A stretch of DNA of 64,000 nt from Erythrobacteraceae bacterium Alg239-R51 (lineage in GTDB: Bacteria > Pseudomonadota > Alphaproteobacteria > Sphingomonadales > Sphingomonadaceae), in assembly GCA_947331495.1 (NCBI GenBank), contig CAMZOI010000001.1, forward strand, positions 124,001 to 188,000, in the 5' to 3' direction. The notes beneath the pieces are model-generated. The model saw only the letters and a program-made list of their open reading frames with translations, had not been told where the DNA came from and did no database searches. Positions 1 through 9,008 of the stretch are shown here, in pieces; position 1 is the stretch's first letter, and each line of letters starts with the position of its first letter. The translations under genes and the position numbers were made by a program.

Positions 1-108
1 GGGCGAGTGAAAAACAGCATCCTGGTGGACGATGTCCGCGAGGGCTTCGGAGGACGAGCCAGCGTCAACGACTGCTCGCCAGCGCTTCAATCCTAGTTCT
101 GCCGACAT
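1..108 (-). CDS. NTF2/SnoaL-like protein (5' part only)
   Basis: Only the first 36 codons lie in the window; the gene runs off the left edge. The start ATG at 108 has a clear upstream GGAGAGG ribosome site and overlaps the end of the preceding gene by 16 bp, so the two are probably translationally coupled. The visible peptide ends in DAVFHSP, which resembles the first strand region of small NTF2/SnoaL-fold proteins. That assignment is an inference from a short fragment; the substrate and activity are unknown. Confidence 0.5.
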   Translation of the reverse strand, partial: MSAELGLKRWRAVVDAGSSSEALADIVHQDAVFHSP

Positions 109-1721
109 GTCGCCTCTCCGAAAGTTTCCACCTGCGCTGCGACCCAGTGATCGGCATACTGCGTCGTCTCCGGCGCGTCGAGAAGTTGGTTCGGTTCCAG
201 AAACTGGTAGATGTCGTCGATCGTGTCGGATCGGGCTGCATTCAAGCGTTCGGATACATGGCACGGTTCGATCTGCCATGGGTTATCGAGACCCATCGCA
301 AGAACCATTTCACGTAGCGAATGCAAGGTGTGGCGTTGGAACCGGGCAACCCGTTCGGCCTTGTCGCCGACCACGAGGCCGCGTTGCCTGGTCGAATCCT
401 GTGTTGCAATGCCGGTCGGACAAGTATCGGCATGGCATTTCATGGATTGCACGCAGCCGAGCGCGAACATGAAAGCCCGGCCTGCATTGCACCAATCTGC
501 ACCAAGACCGAAGTTCATGGCCATGCCGGCGCCGGAGTGAACCATGCCGGCAGCGGCGATCTTTACCTCACCACGCAGTCCTGTCCCGATGAGGGCGTTG
601 CGCACAAGAATGAGCCCTTCGCGAAGGGGCATTCCGACGCGGTTTGAAAACTCGACGGGAGCGGCGCCCGTGCCACCTTCGGCTCCGTCAACGACGATGT
701 AGTCGAGGCGGATGCCGGTCTCGCGCATAGCTTTCATCAATGCGAAAACTTCGTGCGGCTTACCGACGCAAAGCTTGATCCCCACAGGTTTGCCACCGGA
801 GAGCTCGCGAAGTTTTGCTGCCCATTCAAGCAGGCCTACCGGGGTAGAAAAGGTTGAATGGGCCGGGGGACTGATACAATCCTGTCCTAGAGAAACCCCA
901 CGAGCTTCGGCGATTTCTTCGGTGACTTTTGCGCCTGGAAGAACGCCTCCATGGCCAGGCTTGGCACCTTGGCTCAGCTTGATCTCTACCATTTTTACCT
1001 GATCGATCTGAGCATTCTCAGCGAACTTGCCAGGATCGAAATTGCCATCTTCGTCGCGGCAACCGAAGTAGCCGCTGCCGATTTCCCATACCAGATCGCC
1101 TCCATGCGAACGGTGGTAGCGGGAAAGGCCCCCTTCGCCGGTGTCGTGGTAGAAGCCTCCAGCTGCCGCACCCTTGTTCAATGCCATTATTGCATTGGCA
1201 GACAGCGAGCCGAAGCTCATCGCCGAAATATTGAGCAGTGAGGCGGGATAGGGTTTCGAGCACTGAGTGCTGGCGACTTTGACTCGCCATTCGAGCTCGA
1301 CCTTTTCGTTTGGCACGATCGAATGGGCGAGCCATTCATATTCGTCAGAATAAACATCCAGTTCCGTGCCGAATGGGTGCGAGTCGAGCTGCCCTTTTGC
1401 CCGGGCATATATCAGGGCCCGTTGGTCGTGGTTGAAGGGACGACCTTCGAGATCGCCTTCCACGAAGTATGCGCGCGTATATGGGCGTAGGTCTTCTAGG
1501 ATCCAGCGTACACGCGCCAGAAGCGGATAATTCCGCCACAACGTATGCTCCCGTTGGAAGAAATCGTATACCGCCACCCCGAAGACGGGGAGGGTGAAGA
1601 CCAAGGCCCAGCGCAACCCTTCGACCATAGCACAAAGGATGGTGAGCAAGAGGACGACCACAGTCGGGCCGAAGCGCATGAAGAGTTCCGACGACTCACG
1701 CGTTTTGGCGCGGTTCTGCAT
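93..1721 (-). CDS. membrane-anchored FMN-binding glutamate synthase-like protein
   Basis: This 542-residue protein resembles the FMN domain of the glutamate synthase large subunit but lacks the amidotransferase and C-terminal GXGXG domains. Two hydrophobic segments (about 17-33 and 36-52) suggest a membrane anchor. The core shows the family signatures KPGHGG and GAEGGTGAAP, and a cysteine set C-x5-C-x4-C (GCVQSMKCHADTCPTG), the spacing used for the 3Fe-4S cluster in glutamate synthases. Stand-alone proteins of this type are common in proteobacteria, but their true substrate is unsettled. Its ATG overlaps the TAA of the upstream dienelactone hydrolase by one base, and its end overlaps the next start, so the three genes form one minus-strand unit. 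Confidence 0.85.
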   Translation of the reverse strand: MQNRAKTRESSELFMRFGPTVVVLLLTILCAMVEGLRWALVFTLPVFGVAVYDFFQREHTLWRNYPLLARVRWILEDLRPYTRAYFVEGDLEGRPFNHDQRALIYARAKGQLDSHPFGTELDVYSDEYEWLAHSIVPNEKVELEWRVKVASTQCSKPYPASLLNISAMSFGSLSANAIMALNKGAAAGGFYHDTGEGGLSRYHRSHGGDLVWEIGSGYFGCRDEDGNFDPGKFAENAQIDQVKMVEIKLSQGAKPGHGGVLPGAKVTEEIAEARGVSLGQDCISPPAHSTFSTPVGLLEWAAKLRELSGGKPVGIKLCVGKPHEVFALMKAMRETGIRLDYIVVDGAEGGTGAAPVEFSNRVGMPLREGLILVRNALIGTGLRGEVKIAAAGMVHSGAGMAMNFGLGADWCNAGRAFMFALGCVQSMKCHADTCPTGIATQDSTRQRGLVVGDKAERVARFQRHTLHSLREMVLAMGLDNPWQIEPCHVSERLNAARSDTIDDIYQFLEPNQLLDAPETTQYADHWVAAQVETFGEATCRQN

Positions 1722-2419
1722 TAACCTAGATGCTCGGCGAAGAATTCGGCGGTACGCTTGTCGGCCAGCTGTGCGGCGTCTTCATCCCGCCGGTCGCCGA
1801 ACTCAGTTGCGAACCCGTGGTCGAGGCCTTCGTAATCATGCAGCGTTACTTTTGGATGATCGTCCAACCCATCGTGCATGGCTTTTTGTGTCTCCTTGTC
1901 CACAAAGCCATCTTCGGTCGGGATGTGCAGCATGAGGGGGTGAGCGATCGCGTGCTTTTCTCTCAATAGCTCGTCGATACCCACACCGTAATAGCCGACA
2001 GTCGCATTGCTATCGGTGCGGGCTGCCGCCATGTAGGCCAAGCGACCACCCAGGCAGTAGCCAACCGCACCGACTTTTCTCACGCCTTCTTTTTCGCGAA
2101 TGAAGGCGATGGTCGCTTCGATGTCGCGAACCCCTTGGTCCTGATCGAACTTGCCCATCAAGTCGAGCGCGCGCTGGAACTCCGGTTCGACATCGGGGTC
2201 GAGCTCGATCCCGCGTTCCAGACGCCAGAAGAGATCCGGAGCAATGGCGAGATAACCGTCTTCGGCGAGTTTGTCGCACTTGCGCCTAATGCCGGCATTG
2301 ACCCCGAAGATTTCCTGGATGACCACAATTGCCGCGCGGGGGGCTTTTGCGGGTCTCGCGACGTAAGCCGTGAACTCGTCATTTGCTGAAAGCGTGTTAA
2401 TCTGGACGGTCTCGGTCAT
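1721..2419 (-). CDS. dienelactone hydrolase family protein
   Basis: An alpha/beta hydrolase of 232 residues, the usual length for the dienelactone hydrolase family. The nucleophile is the cysteine of GYCLGG (about residue 122); Asp170 and His201 (LDHGF) fit the Cys-Asp-His triad. The reading frame stays open well upstream, but the true start is the ATG at 2419: it has a GGGAGA ribosome site 8 bases ahead, and the upstream peptide does not look like a protein domain. It leads the unit with the FMN glutamate-synthase-like gene. The physiological ester or lactone substrate cannot be told from sequence. Confidence 0.88.
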   Translation of the reverse strand: MTETVQINTLSANDEFTAYVARPAKAPRAAIVVIQEIFGVNAGIRRKCDKLAEDGYLAIAPDLFWRLERGIELDPDVEPEFQRALDLMGKFDQDQGVRDIEATIAFIREKEGVRKVGAVGYCLGGRLAYMAAARTDSNATVGYYGVGIDELLREKHAIAHPLMLHIPTEDGFVDKETQKAMHDGLDDHPKVTLHDYEGLDHGFATEFGDRRDEDAAQLADKRTAEFFAEHLG

Positions 2420-2518
2420 GAAGTAGTTCTCCCATACGCGCTCGAAATGGCCTGGCGCTTGCGATAAGGCGGATACTGACCCAGATAGGTCATTCATCGC
2501 CTTAACGGAGGAACCGGC

Positions 2519-2785
2519 ATGAAGGTCCATATCGAAATCGACTGCACCCCTGAAGAGGCGCGAAGTTTTATGGGTTTGCCCGATGTAGGACAGGCGAATG
2601 CCGTGTACGTGGACATGATTTCCAAAGCGATGCAGGGAGTTTCGAGTACAGACCAGCTGCAGGAATATGCCCGGCAACTCGCGCCGATGGGCCAGGCGGG
2701 CTTCAAGTTGTTTCAGAACTTCATGGAAGGGGCAAGCGCAGGTCGGACCCGACCGAGTGGGGATACTCCTTCGAAAGAAGACTGA
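2519..2785 (+). CDS. small conserved protein, DUF6489-like
   Basis: An 88-residue soluble protein beginning MKVHIEIDCTPEEARSFMG, followed by a helical central part and a polar tail. I recognise it as a small family (DUF6489, from memory) often found just before mnmE in Sphingomonadales; no biochemical function is known to me. An AACGGAGG ribosome site precedes the ATG. It ends 12 bases before mnmE, so it is probably co-transcribed with the tRNA-modification and partition genes. The 100 bp between it and the divergent hydrolase should hold both promoters. Confidence 0.75.
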   Translation: MKVHIEIDCTPEEARSFMGLPDVGQANAVYVDMISKAMQGVSSTDQLQEYARQLAPMGQAGFKLFQNFMEGASAGRTRPSGDTPSKED

Positions 2786-2797
2786 CGGTTTTTCGCG

Positions 2798-4072
2798 ATG
2801 ACGGATACGATCTTCGCTTTGTCGAGCGGTGCGCCGCCGGCTGCCATAGCGGTGATCCGCATCAGCGGTCCGGCCGCGAGATCGGCGTTGAAGACTTTGA
2901 CGGGAAACCCCCCACCTGAACGCAAGCCTTCCCTTCGGACTCTGCGAGATAGCAACGGCGAAGTACTCGATCAAAGTTTGGTTATTTGGTTCTGCGGCCC
3001 GCATACCGCTACCGGTGAGGACCTTGTCGAGTTGCACTGTCATGGAGGGCGTGCAGTCGTCCTGGCGGTGACTGAGGCTCTCGGCAGGATGAAAGGGTTG
3101 CGCGAGGCACTTCCGGGCGAGTTTACCCGACGCGCTTTTTCGATGGGGCGTATCGATCTGGCAGAGGCGCAGGGTTTGGCCGATCTGCTTTCAGCTGAAA
3201 CCGAATGGCAACGGCGCCAAGCACTTTTTTCGGCGAATGGCAGCTTGTCACGCCGTATCGAAGAATGGCGGAGTATTGTTCTGCAACTCGGGGCCGCAAT
3301 CGAAGCGGTTCTGGACTTTGGCGACGAAGACGACGTCGCGGACTTGCCTCCCGGGTTCACGCGCGATGTTGAAAACCTAGCCAACGAAATGGTTGCGATC
3401 ACTGCTCGTCCCTCGGTTGACCGATTGAGAGCGGGAGTACGAGTTGTCTTGGCTGGACCTCCGAACTCCGGAAAATCATCGCTTTTCAATTACCTAGTTG
3501 ACGAAGGCGTGGCAATTGTCTCGGAGGAGGCGGGCACCACGCGGGACGTTATCGAAAGACCTGTCGCACTGGGTGGCGTCCCTTACGTGTTGGTCGACAC
3601 GGCCGGGATACGAGAAAATCATTCCGGAAGCATCGAGGCGATCGGTATTGAGAAGGCGCGGGCCCAGATAGGCGATGCTGATATTTTGCTCTGGCTGGGC
3701 GACGAATCCGATGCTCCAACAGGTTCGATTGTCGTCCAATCAAAGGCAGATCTTGGTTCTACCAAGCCTACAGGAGCACATCACATTGTTTCATCTGTAA
3801 CGGGGCAGGGCGTTGAAGGCCTCGTTTCCCAGCTTGAGGCCGATGCCCGGGAGATTCTCCCACTACCGGATCAAATCGCGTTCTCCCGCGCGCAGAAGAG
3901 AATGGTAAGTGAGGCCACTGATGCGCTCTTCCGCGCCGCAAAGGCGGGTCACCTTCTGGTCGTTGGCGAGGAACTTCGCAGAGCGCGTGTGAGCTTCGAT
4001 ATGCTTTTGGGACGTAATTCCACTGAGCAGATGCTTGACGCTCTCTTCGGGCGGTTCTGTATTGGGAAATAG
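2798..4072 (+). CDS. mnmE: tRNA uridine-5-carboxymethylaminomethyl(34) synthesis GTPase MnmE
   Basis: A 424-residue MnmE with the tetrahydrofolate-binding N-terminal domain, helical domain, inserted G domain and the invariant C-terminal CIGK, which carries the catalytic cysteine. G-domain motifs: GPPNSGKSS at about 220-228, TTRD at 247-250 and DTAG at 267-270. The G4 element reads SKAD (315-318) in place of the usual NKxD, a notable change in a guanine-specificity motif. With MnmG it installs the cmnm/nm group on U34 of several tRNAs. A parS site starts two bases after the stop codon, ahead of mnmG. Confidence 0.96.
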   Translation: MTDTIFALSSGAPPAAIAVIRISGPAARSALKTLTGNPPPERKPSLRTLRDSNGEVLDQSLVIWFCGPHTATGEDLVELHCHGGRAVVLAVTEALGRMKGLREALPGEFTRRAFSMGRIDLAEAQGLADLLSAETEWQRRQALFSANGSLSRRIEEWRSIVLQLGAAIEAVLDFGDEDDVADLPPGFTRDVENLANEMVAITARPSVDRLRAGVRVVLAGPPNSGKSSLFNYLVDEGVAIVSEEAGTTRDVIERPVALGGVPYVLVDTAGIRENHSGSIEAIGIEKARAQIGDADILLWLGDESDAPTGSIVVQSKADLGSTKPTGAHHIVSSVTGQGVEGLVSQLEADAREILPLPDQIAFSRAQKRMVSEATDALFRAAKAGHLLVVGEELRRARVSFDMLLGRNSTEQMLDALFGRFCIGK

Positions 4073-4073
4073 A

Positions 4074-4089
4074 TGTTTCACGTGGAACA
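4074..4089. promoter_or_regulatory. parS: parS centromere site 1 (TGTTTCACGTGGAACA)
   Basis: A 16-bp near-perfect palindrome around CACGTG that matches the bacterial parS consensus (TGTTNCACGTGNAACA). It lies between mnmE and mnmG, about 2.5 kb before parA, and is identical in all 16 bases to the second site at 6537. ParB encoded at 7400-8371 is the expected ligand. Confidence 0.92.
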
Positions 4090-4133
4090 ACTTCGTTTTT
4101 GACGTGAGTCTTCGTGCCGCCTAGGGAATGTCC

Positions 4134-5993
4134 ATGACCCGATATGATGTCATTGTGATCGGCGGTGGACACGCCGGTGTCGAAGCTGCTTCCGCGTCAG
4201 CGAGGATGGGGGCCCGTACCGCACTCATCAGTTTTGATCTGGAGAAGATTGGCGCGATGAGTTGCAACCCCGCCATTGGGGGGCTTGGAAAGGGACACCT
4301 CGTCCGCGAAATCGATGCGCTCGACGGAATTCTGGCGCGCGCGACCGACGAGGCTGCGATCCACTATCGCATGCTCAATCGTTCGAAAGGGAGTGCTGTT
4401 TGGGGCCCCCGTGCTCAAGCCGACAGACGACTATTTCGCCGCGCGGTGCAGAGGCTCATCAGCGAGCAGGATCGGTTATTCCTGATAGAAGGTGAGGTTG
4501 CTGCCCTAACCTTCGAGAACGAGAGGGTGGCGGGCGTGGAACTCGCCGATGGTGAGCGGGTGCAGGCACGGTCTGTGGTCCTTTGCACTGGAACCTTTCT
4601 TGGCGGGCGCCTGTATCGTGGGGGTGAAGTTCACGAGGGCGGACGTGTAGGGGAGAACGCGGCGACAAGGCTCGCTGGCCAGCTTCGGGGCGCAGATCTT
4701 CCAATAGGGCGGCTGAAGACTGGTACGCCTCCGAGGCTCGATGGTAGGACGATCGACTGGGCTACGCTGGAAAGACAGCCTTCGGATGGTGAGGGCTGGA
4801 CAATGTCGTCGCTAACCACGCTTCGCCAGAACCCTGAAGTCTTCTGCGGCGTAACGCGGACAAACAAGCGGAGCCATGACATTATTCGTCGCGACCTGGA
4901 TCGCTCGCCGCTTTTCTCAGGGGCGATAGGCGCTTCCGGGCCACGCTACTGCCCTTCGATCGAAGACAAAATCCACCGCTTCGGCGATCGTGAGGGCCAC
5001 CAGGTGTTTCTCGAACCAGAGGGCCTGTCAACGCACCTGGTCTACCCGAATGGAATCTCTACTTCGCTCCCAGTGGAGACACAGCTCGAAATGCTCCGAT
5101 CCATGGCAGGTCTTGAGAATGTGCGAATGGAGGTTCCAGGTTATGCAGTTGAGTACGACCATATAGATCCGCGGGCATTGAATTCTTCGCTCGAGGTGAT
5201 CGCGGTACCCGGCCTTTACTGCGCTGGGCAGATCAATGGCACGACAGGTTATGAAGAGGCTGCAGCCCAAGGACTGGTCGCGGGGATGCAGGCGGCATCC
5301 GCGACGTTGGAGCTGGAGGCCGCCCGTCTGGATCGTACCAATTCCTATATCGCTGTGATGATCGATGATCTTACGCTCCAGGGCATATCGGAGCCTTATC
5401 GAATGCTCACAGCGCGCGCGGAGTATCGCCTGCGGCTACGCGCCAACAATGCTGACACACGATTGACCCCGACCGGTATTGCTGTCGGGCTGGTAGGTTC
5501 AGAGCGGCGGGAATGGTTTTCTCGACGAGAAGACGAACGCAATTTACTGGACGATGCGTTTGAGAGAACGTTGCACTCGAAGGACCTGGCCGAAGCTGGC
5601 GCAGCAGTGAAACGAGACGAGGGATCAAAGACGGTTCGGGATTGGCTGTCGACCGGAAACGTTGGTCTCGGCGACCTGATGTCGTGGTTACCCGAACTTG
5701 ATCCGAACTCGGAAGTGGCGAACGAGCTTTGCGAGGATGCGGTTTACGCGCCCTATCTCGCGCGTCAGGATTCTGAAATTGCCGATCTCAGGAAGAGCGA
5801 GGGCGTCCGATTGCCAGCCGGCTTCAGATATGCGAATGTACCTGGACTTTCAAACGAGATGGTCGAACGACTTAGCGCTGCCAAACCCGAGAACATGGCC
5901 GCTGCTATGCGTGTTCCGGGGATTACGCCAGCAGCTCTCGCTGCGGTTCTCGTCCAGGCTCGTAGGCTCGCTTCGCAGCCAGTTGAGGCATGA
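4134..5993 (+). CDS. mnmG: tRNA uridine-5-carboxymethylaminomethyl(34) synthesis enzyme MnmG
   Basis: An FAD/NADH protein of 619 residues that partners MnmE in U34 modification. The N-terminus has the dinucleotide-binding motif [10 protein letters not shown], then the family signature [13 protein letters not shown]; the C-terminal domain ends normally. Two ATGs are available (4128 and 4134). The second is preferred because AGGGA lies 6 bases ahead of it, whereas the first would sit almost directly on that site. The stop TGA overlaps the ATG of rsmG (ATGA), indicating coupling. Confidence 0.96.
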   Translation: MTRYDVIVIGGGHAGVEAASASARMGARTALISFDLEKIGAMSCNPAIGGLGKGHLVREIDALDGILARATDEAAIHYRMLNRSKGSAVWGPRAQADRRLFRRAVQRLISEQDRLFLIEGEVAALTFENERVAGVELADGERVQARSVVLCTGTFLGGRLYRGGEVHEGGRVGENAATRLAGQLRGADLPIGRLKTGTPPRLDGRTIDWATLERQPSDGEGWTMSSLTTLRQNPEVFCGVTRTNKRSHDIIRRDLDRSPLFSGAIGASGPRYCPSIEDKIHRFGDREGHQVFLEPEGLSTHLVYPNGISTSLPVETQLEMLRSMAGLENVRMEVPGYAVEYDHIDPRALNSSLEVIAVPGLYCAGQINGTTGYEEAAAQGLVAGMQAASATLELEAARLDRTNSYIAVMIDDLTLQGISEPYRMLTARAEYRLRLRANNADTRLTPTGIAVGLVGSERREWFSRREDERNLLDDAFERTLHSKDLAEAGAAVKRDEGSKTVRDWLSTGNVGLGDLMSWLPELDPNSEVANELCEDAVYAPYLARQDSEIADLRKSEGVRLPAGFRYANVPGLSNEMVERLSAAKPENMAAAMRVPGITPAALAAVLVQARRLASQPVEA

Positions 5994-6610
5994 TTTCGAA
6001 CGAGCAGGAGGCCAAGGCGTATGTCGCCAGCTTTTGCGACGAGGCTTCGCTGGATCGCCTCAAGTTTTTGGAAGATGCGTTGAAAGAAGAAAACGAGCGG
6101 CAGAACTTGGTTGCTCGTAGCTCGCTCGGATCCATCTGGCGAAGACACATCGCAGACTCCGTGCAACTTCTGGACCACACGGAAGATTGTGCTGGACCTT
6201 GGTTCGACCTCGGTAGCGGAGCCGGCTTCCCAGGTATTGTGATAGCAATCTGTCGTCCCGACCTGCAGGTTCACCTCGTCGAATCCCGCCGGCGCCGTAT
6301 CGAATGGCTTGAGCAGATCGTTTGCGATTTGCAGCTTCCCAATTGCTCGATTGAAGGTTCGCGGCTGGAACTCGTTCCTAGTTTGGAAGCCAATGTCATA
6401 TCCGCTCGGGCTTTCGCACCGTTGTCGCGACTTCTGGAACTGTCCGCGCGATTTTCCACAGCCCGGACGCGCTGGGTCTTGCCGAAGGGTCGTTCTGCGG
6501 CGCAGGAACTAAGTCAACTGCCGAGCGCGCAGAATATGTTTCACGTGGAACAATCCCGCACCGATGCCGATGCGGGGATAATTGTCGGTACAGGGCGCTG
6601 GAGGGCCTAA
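5990..6610 (+). CDS. rsmG: 16S rRNA (guanine(527)-N(7))-methyltransferase RsmG
   Basis: A SAM-dependent methyltransferase of 206 residues (also called GidB) that modifies G527 of 16S rRNA. The SAM-binding motif [11 protein letters not shown] is at 72-82. It overlaps mnmG by four bases. Near the C-terminus the peptide MFHVEQ (183-188) is exactly what the embedded parS site encodes in this frame, so this stretch is probably constrained by DNA function more than by protein function. The stop codon is one base before the parA start. Confidence 0.95.
   Translation: MISNEQEAKAYVASFCDEASLDRLKFLEDALKEENERQNLVARSSLGSIWRRHIADSVQLLDHTEDCAGPWFDLGSGAGFPGIVIAICRPDLQVHLVESRRRRIEWLEQIVCDLQLPNCSIEGSRLELVPSLEANVISARAFAPLSRLLELSARFSTARTRWVLPKGRSAAQELSQLPSAQNMFHVEQSRTDADAGIIVGTGRWRA
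6537..6552. promoter_or_regulatory. parS: parS centromere site 2 inside rsmG
   Basis: TGTTTCACGTGGAACA, identical to the site at 4074. It lies within the rsmG reading frame, 60 bases before the parA start codon. A binding site here could also let ParB influence parAB transcription. Confidence 0.92.
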
Positions 6611-6611
6611 G

Positions 6612-7403
6612 ATGATCATCATCGCAGTGGCGAACCAAAAGGGGGGGGTGGGCAAAACCACGACCGCTATCAATATGGCTACTGCGATGGCGGCGACAGG
6701 TTGGAAGACGTTGCTTATCGATCTCGATCCGCAGGGCAACGCATCCACTGGACTCGGTATCGCTAATGACGCGCGCGAGATGTCCAGTTACGATCTCTTG
6801 GTCGATCAAGCCGAGTTGAGCGCCTGTACGCTTCCTACTGACATCCCGGGATTGGACATTGTGCCAGCAACGCAGGATCTGTCCGGAGCAGAGGTCGAGT
6901 TGGTCGCCATCAAAGATCGGACGAATCGCCTCGCCGCTTGTCTCGCCAACCGGCCTGAAAATAGTTTCAGTCATTACGATATTTGCTTTATCGATTGCCC
7001 GCCATCGTTGAGTCTCCTTACTCTCAACGCATTGTGTGCGGCAGACACTCTCTTGGTCCCGCTGCAATGCGAATTTTTCGCCCTCGAAGGGCTCAGCCAG
7101 CTTCTCCAGACAGTCGAGCGCGTCCAGGAGCGCTTCAATCCCGATCTGGGTATTGTTGGCATTGCACTAACCATGTTCGATCGGCGAAACCGGTTGACTG
7201 ACCAAGTCGCGGACGACGTTCGGGATTGTCTGGGTGCACTCGTCTTCGAAAACGTCATTCCCCGAAATGTTCGTCTTTCAGAGGCCCCAAGTCATGGAAT
7301 GCCCGCATTGATTTACGATCATAATTGCACGGGAAGCCGGGCTTACATTGGTTTGGCTCGGGAACTGATCGAACGACTGCCTGACAGGAGGAAAGCAGCA
7401 TGA
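6612..7403 (+). CDS. parA: chromosome partitioning ATPase ParA
   Basis: A 263-residue ParA/Soj ATPase with the deviant Walker A motif KGGVGKTT at residues 10-17, including the signature lysine before the glycines, and a CPPSLSLLTLNAL Walker B region. It drives segregation of ParB-parS complexes. An in-frame upstream start exists at 6582, but the ATG at 6612 is preferred because GGAGG sits about 7 bases ahead and the protein then begins in the usual way for the family. The Walker A codons contain a run of eight G (6641-6648). The stop overlaps the parB start (ATGA). Confidence 0.96.
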   Translation: MIIIAVANQKGGVGKTTTAINMATAMAATGWKTLLIDLDPQGNASTGLGIANDAREMSSYDLLVDQAELSACTLPTDIPGLDIVPATQDLSGAEVELVAIKDRTNRLAACLANRPENSFSHYDICFIDCPPSLSLLTLNALCAADTLLVPLQCEFFALEGLSQLLQTVERVQERFNPDLGIVGIALTMFDRRNRLTDQVADDVRDCLGALVFENVIPRNVRLSEAPSHGMPALIYDHNCTGSRAYIGLARELIERLPDRRKAA

Positions 7404-8371
7404 GCGATACGGCTGACAAACAGAACACATCTGGATCGCTTGATCGCAAGAGGAAGCTTGGGCGGGGTTTGGGGGCCCTGATGGGGGAAACCCTGCGCGA
7501 AGAGCCTTTAGGGCGGAGCGATCGTGGCACCGGCGACGAAAATTTGTCTGACGGTCCGACAAAAGCGAACGACAAAGGTGGGCTGCGCCTGATACCGGTC
7601 ACCGATATCGAACCACTTCCGGGGCAACCCCGAACCAGTTTCGATGATGAGGCTCTGGATGCCCTCGCTTCTTCGATCGCCGCCCGGGGCGTAATTCAGC
7701 CCATCATTGTCCGTCCCATAGCCGGGGGGCGCTATCAGCTCGTCGCAGGCGAACGTCGCTGGCGCGCAGCGCAACGCGCCAGACTGCATGAGATTCCGGC
7801 AATTGTCCGTGATCTCGATCAGCGTGAGGTTATGGCGATAGCACTGATCGAGAACCTTCAGCGCGAGGATCTCAACCCTGTCGAGGAGGCCCGCGCCTAT
7901 CAGAGCCTCGCTGACAATGAAGACATGACTCAGGCTGAAATTGCAAAATTGGTCGACAAATCGCGCAGCCATGTCGCCAATTTCCAGCGACTCCTCCAGC
8001 TCCCCGACGAAGTTCTTGCCTTTGTTGCTGACGGGTCCTTATCAATGGGCCATGCCCGAGCCCTTATTGGACGCGAAAATGCCTCGGAGCTTGCGCGCGA
8101 CGCGGTGGCCTCCAAAATGTCTGTACGCGATATTGAAAAACTGTCCGCACAGGATCGATTGCGCAAGAAATCTTCAAAGACCAAATCTGGGCAAAGTCAG
8201 GAAGACAATGCCGATATCGCTGCGGTACAAGGGCATCTGGAGGAATTTCTCGGCCTCCCTGTATATATTAAAACAGATGCCACCCCAAATACCGGCACAG
8301 TTACAATACGTTACCGGACGCTCGACCAGCTCGATCTCGTTTGCCAGCGACTCACGGGCGGGGAAATCTGA
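7400..8371 (+). CDS. parB: chromosome partitioning protein ParB
   Basis: A 323-residue ParB/Spo0J CTPase-clamp protein. The N-terminus holds the LGRGLGALMGE segment (about 20-30), a conserved patch used to stimulate ParA. The CTP-binding motif GERRWRA is at 117-123, followed by IENLQREDLNPVEEA and a helix-turn-helix region (TQAEIAKLVDKSRSHVAN) that reads parS. The C-terminal residues form the dimerisation domain. Two cognate parS sites lie 0.85 and 3.3 kb upstream. Confidence 0.96.
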   Translation: MSDTADKQNTSGSLDRKRKLGRGLGALMGETLREEPLGRSDRGTGDENLSDGPTKANDKGGLRLIPVTDIEPLPGQPRTSFDDEALDALASSIAARGVIQPIIVRPIAGGRYQLVAGERRWRAAQRARLHEIPAIVRDLDQREVMAIALIENLQREDLNPVEEARAYQSLADNEDMTQAEIAKLVDKSRSHVANFQRLLQLPDEVLAFVADGSLSMGHARALIGRENASELARDAVASKMSVRDIEKLSAQDRLRKKSSKTKSGQSQEDNADIAAVQGHLEEFLGLPVYIKTDATPNTGTVTIRYRTLDQLDLVCQRLTGGEI

Positions 8372-8455
8372 TGTGCATTCGGGTCGTACGCTCGCGGTGC
8401 GCGGAAGGGCTTTGTTTACCATATTAGTCTAAATGGCATCGCTGACTGTCTCGCG

Positions 8456-8956
8456 ATGACCCATTCCAGCTTCTATCCTGCCATCGCCCTCGCGGCACTG
8501 TGCCTACTTGGCGAGTCGGCCTTTGCCCAGGCTGCGGGCGAAACCGACGCTATGTCTCTCGATGCCGCGATGAATGATGGTTGCAGCGTTGCCGCCCAGC
8601 CGCTTCATTTCGGGTTGCTCTTCGGTACGTCAGGTGTTTCGCGTTCGACTTCGACGATTAGCTTGGCATGTGCGGCAGATGTCGAATTCAATGTCTCACT
8701 TGATTACGGGCTGAACGCGAACGGCATCAATCGGCGGATGCGCAACGATCGGACCGGTGACCATCTACGCTATCGCGTATACTCCGACCCAGGGTATCGG
8801 ATTATCTGGAGTACGAAGCGCAAGGAGCGCGTAGGCGGATCTTCAGGTTCGACCGGCCGTGTAGACTTTGTCGTCTACGGAGAGATTCCGAGTTACGACG
8901 CCAGTGTGCGCGGCGGAACTTATTCGGACACGATAACCGTGGTCATTGATTTCTGA
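8456..8956 (+). CDS. SCPU (spore coat U) domain fimbrial subunit, first copy
   Basis: A 166-residue secreted protein: signal peptide to about residue 26 (ending SAFAQA), then one SCPU domain with two cysteines (GCSV and LACA) and the typical C-terminal YSDTITVVIDF donor-strand-like end. SCPU proteins are pilins of Csu-type (archaic) chaperone-usher fimbriae. No good ribosome site precedes the ATG at 8456, so expression may be low or the start may differ. It is separated from the second subunit by 195 bp and could be a minor subunit; I see no second domain as expected in a tip adhesin. Confidence 0.8.
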   Translation: MTHSSFYPAIALAALCLLGESAFAQAAGETDAMSLDAAMNDGCSVAAQPLHFGLLFGTSGVSRSTSTISLACAADVEFNVSLDYGLNANGINRRMRNDRTGDHLRYRVYSDPGYRIIWSTKRKERVGGSSGSTGRVDFVVYGEIPSYDASVRGGTYSDTITVVIDF

Positions 8957-9000
8957 GCCAAGTTGGTACTCGCTCGTTTTTTCTGACCGGCAACCGCCCG

Positions 9001-9008
9001 TTAACCAT
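9001..9008 (+). promoter_or_regulatory. CtrA-like half-site TTAACCAT upstream of the second SCPU gene
   Basis: TTAACCAT matches the extended half-site recognised by alphaproteobacterial CtrA. A related TTAACCGT lies at 9078-9085. Both are in the 195-bp gap before the second SCPU gene. Half-sites this short occur by chance, so this is a candidate only. Confidence 0.3.

Noticed and set aside
2420-3043. Upstream extension of the dienelactone hydrolase frame
   Set aside because: The extra 208 residues lack domain character and overlap the DUF6489-like and mnmE genes on the other strand; the ATG at 2419 has a good ribosome site.
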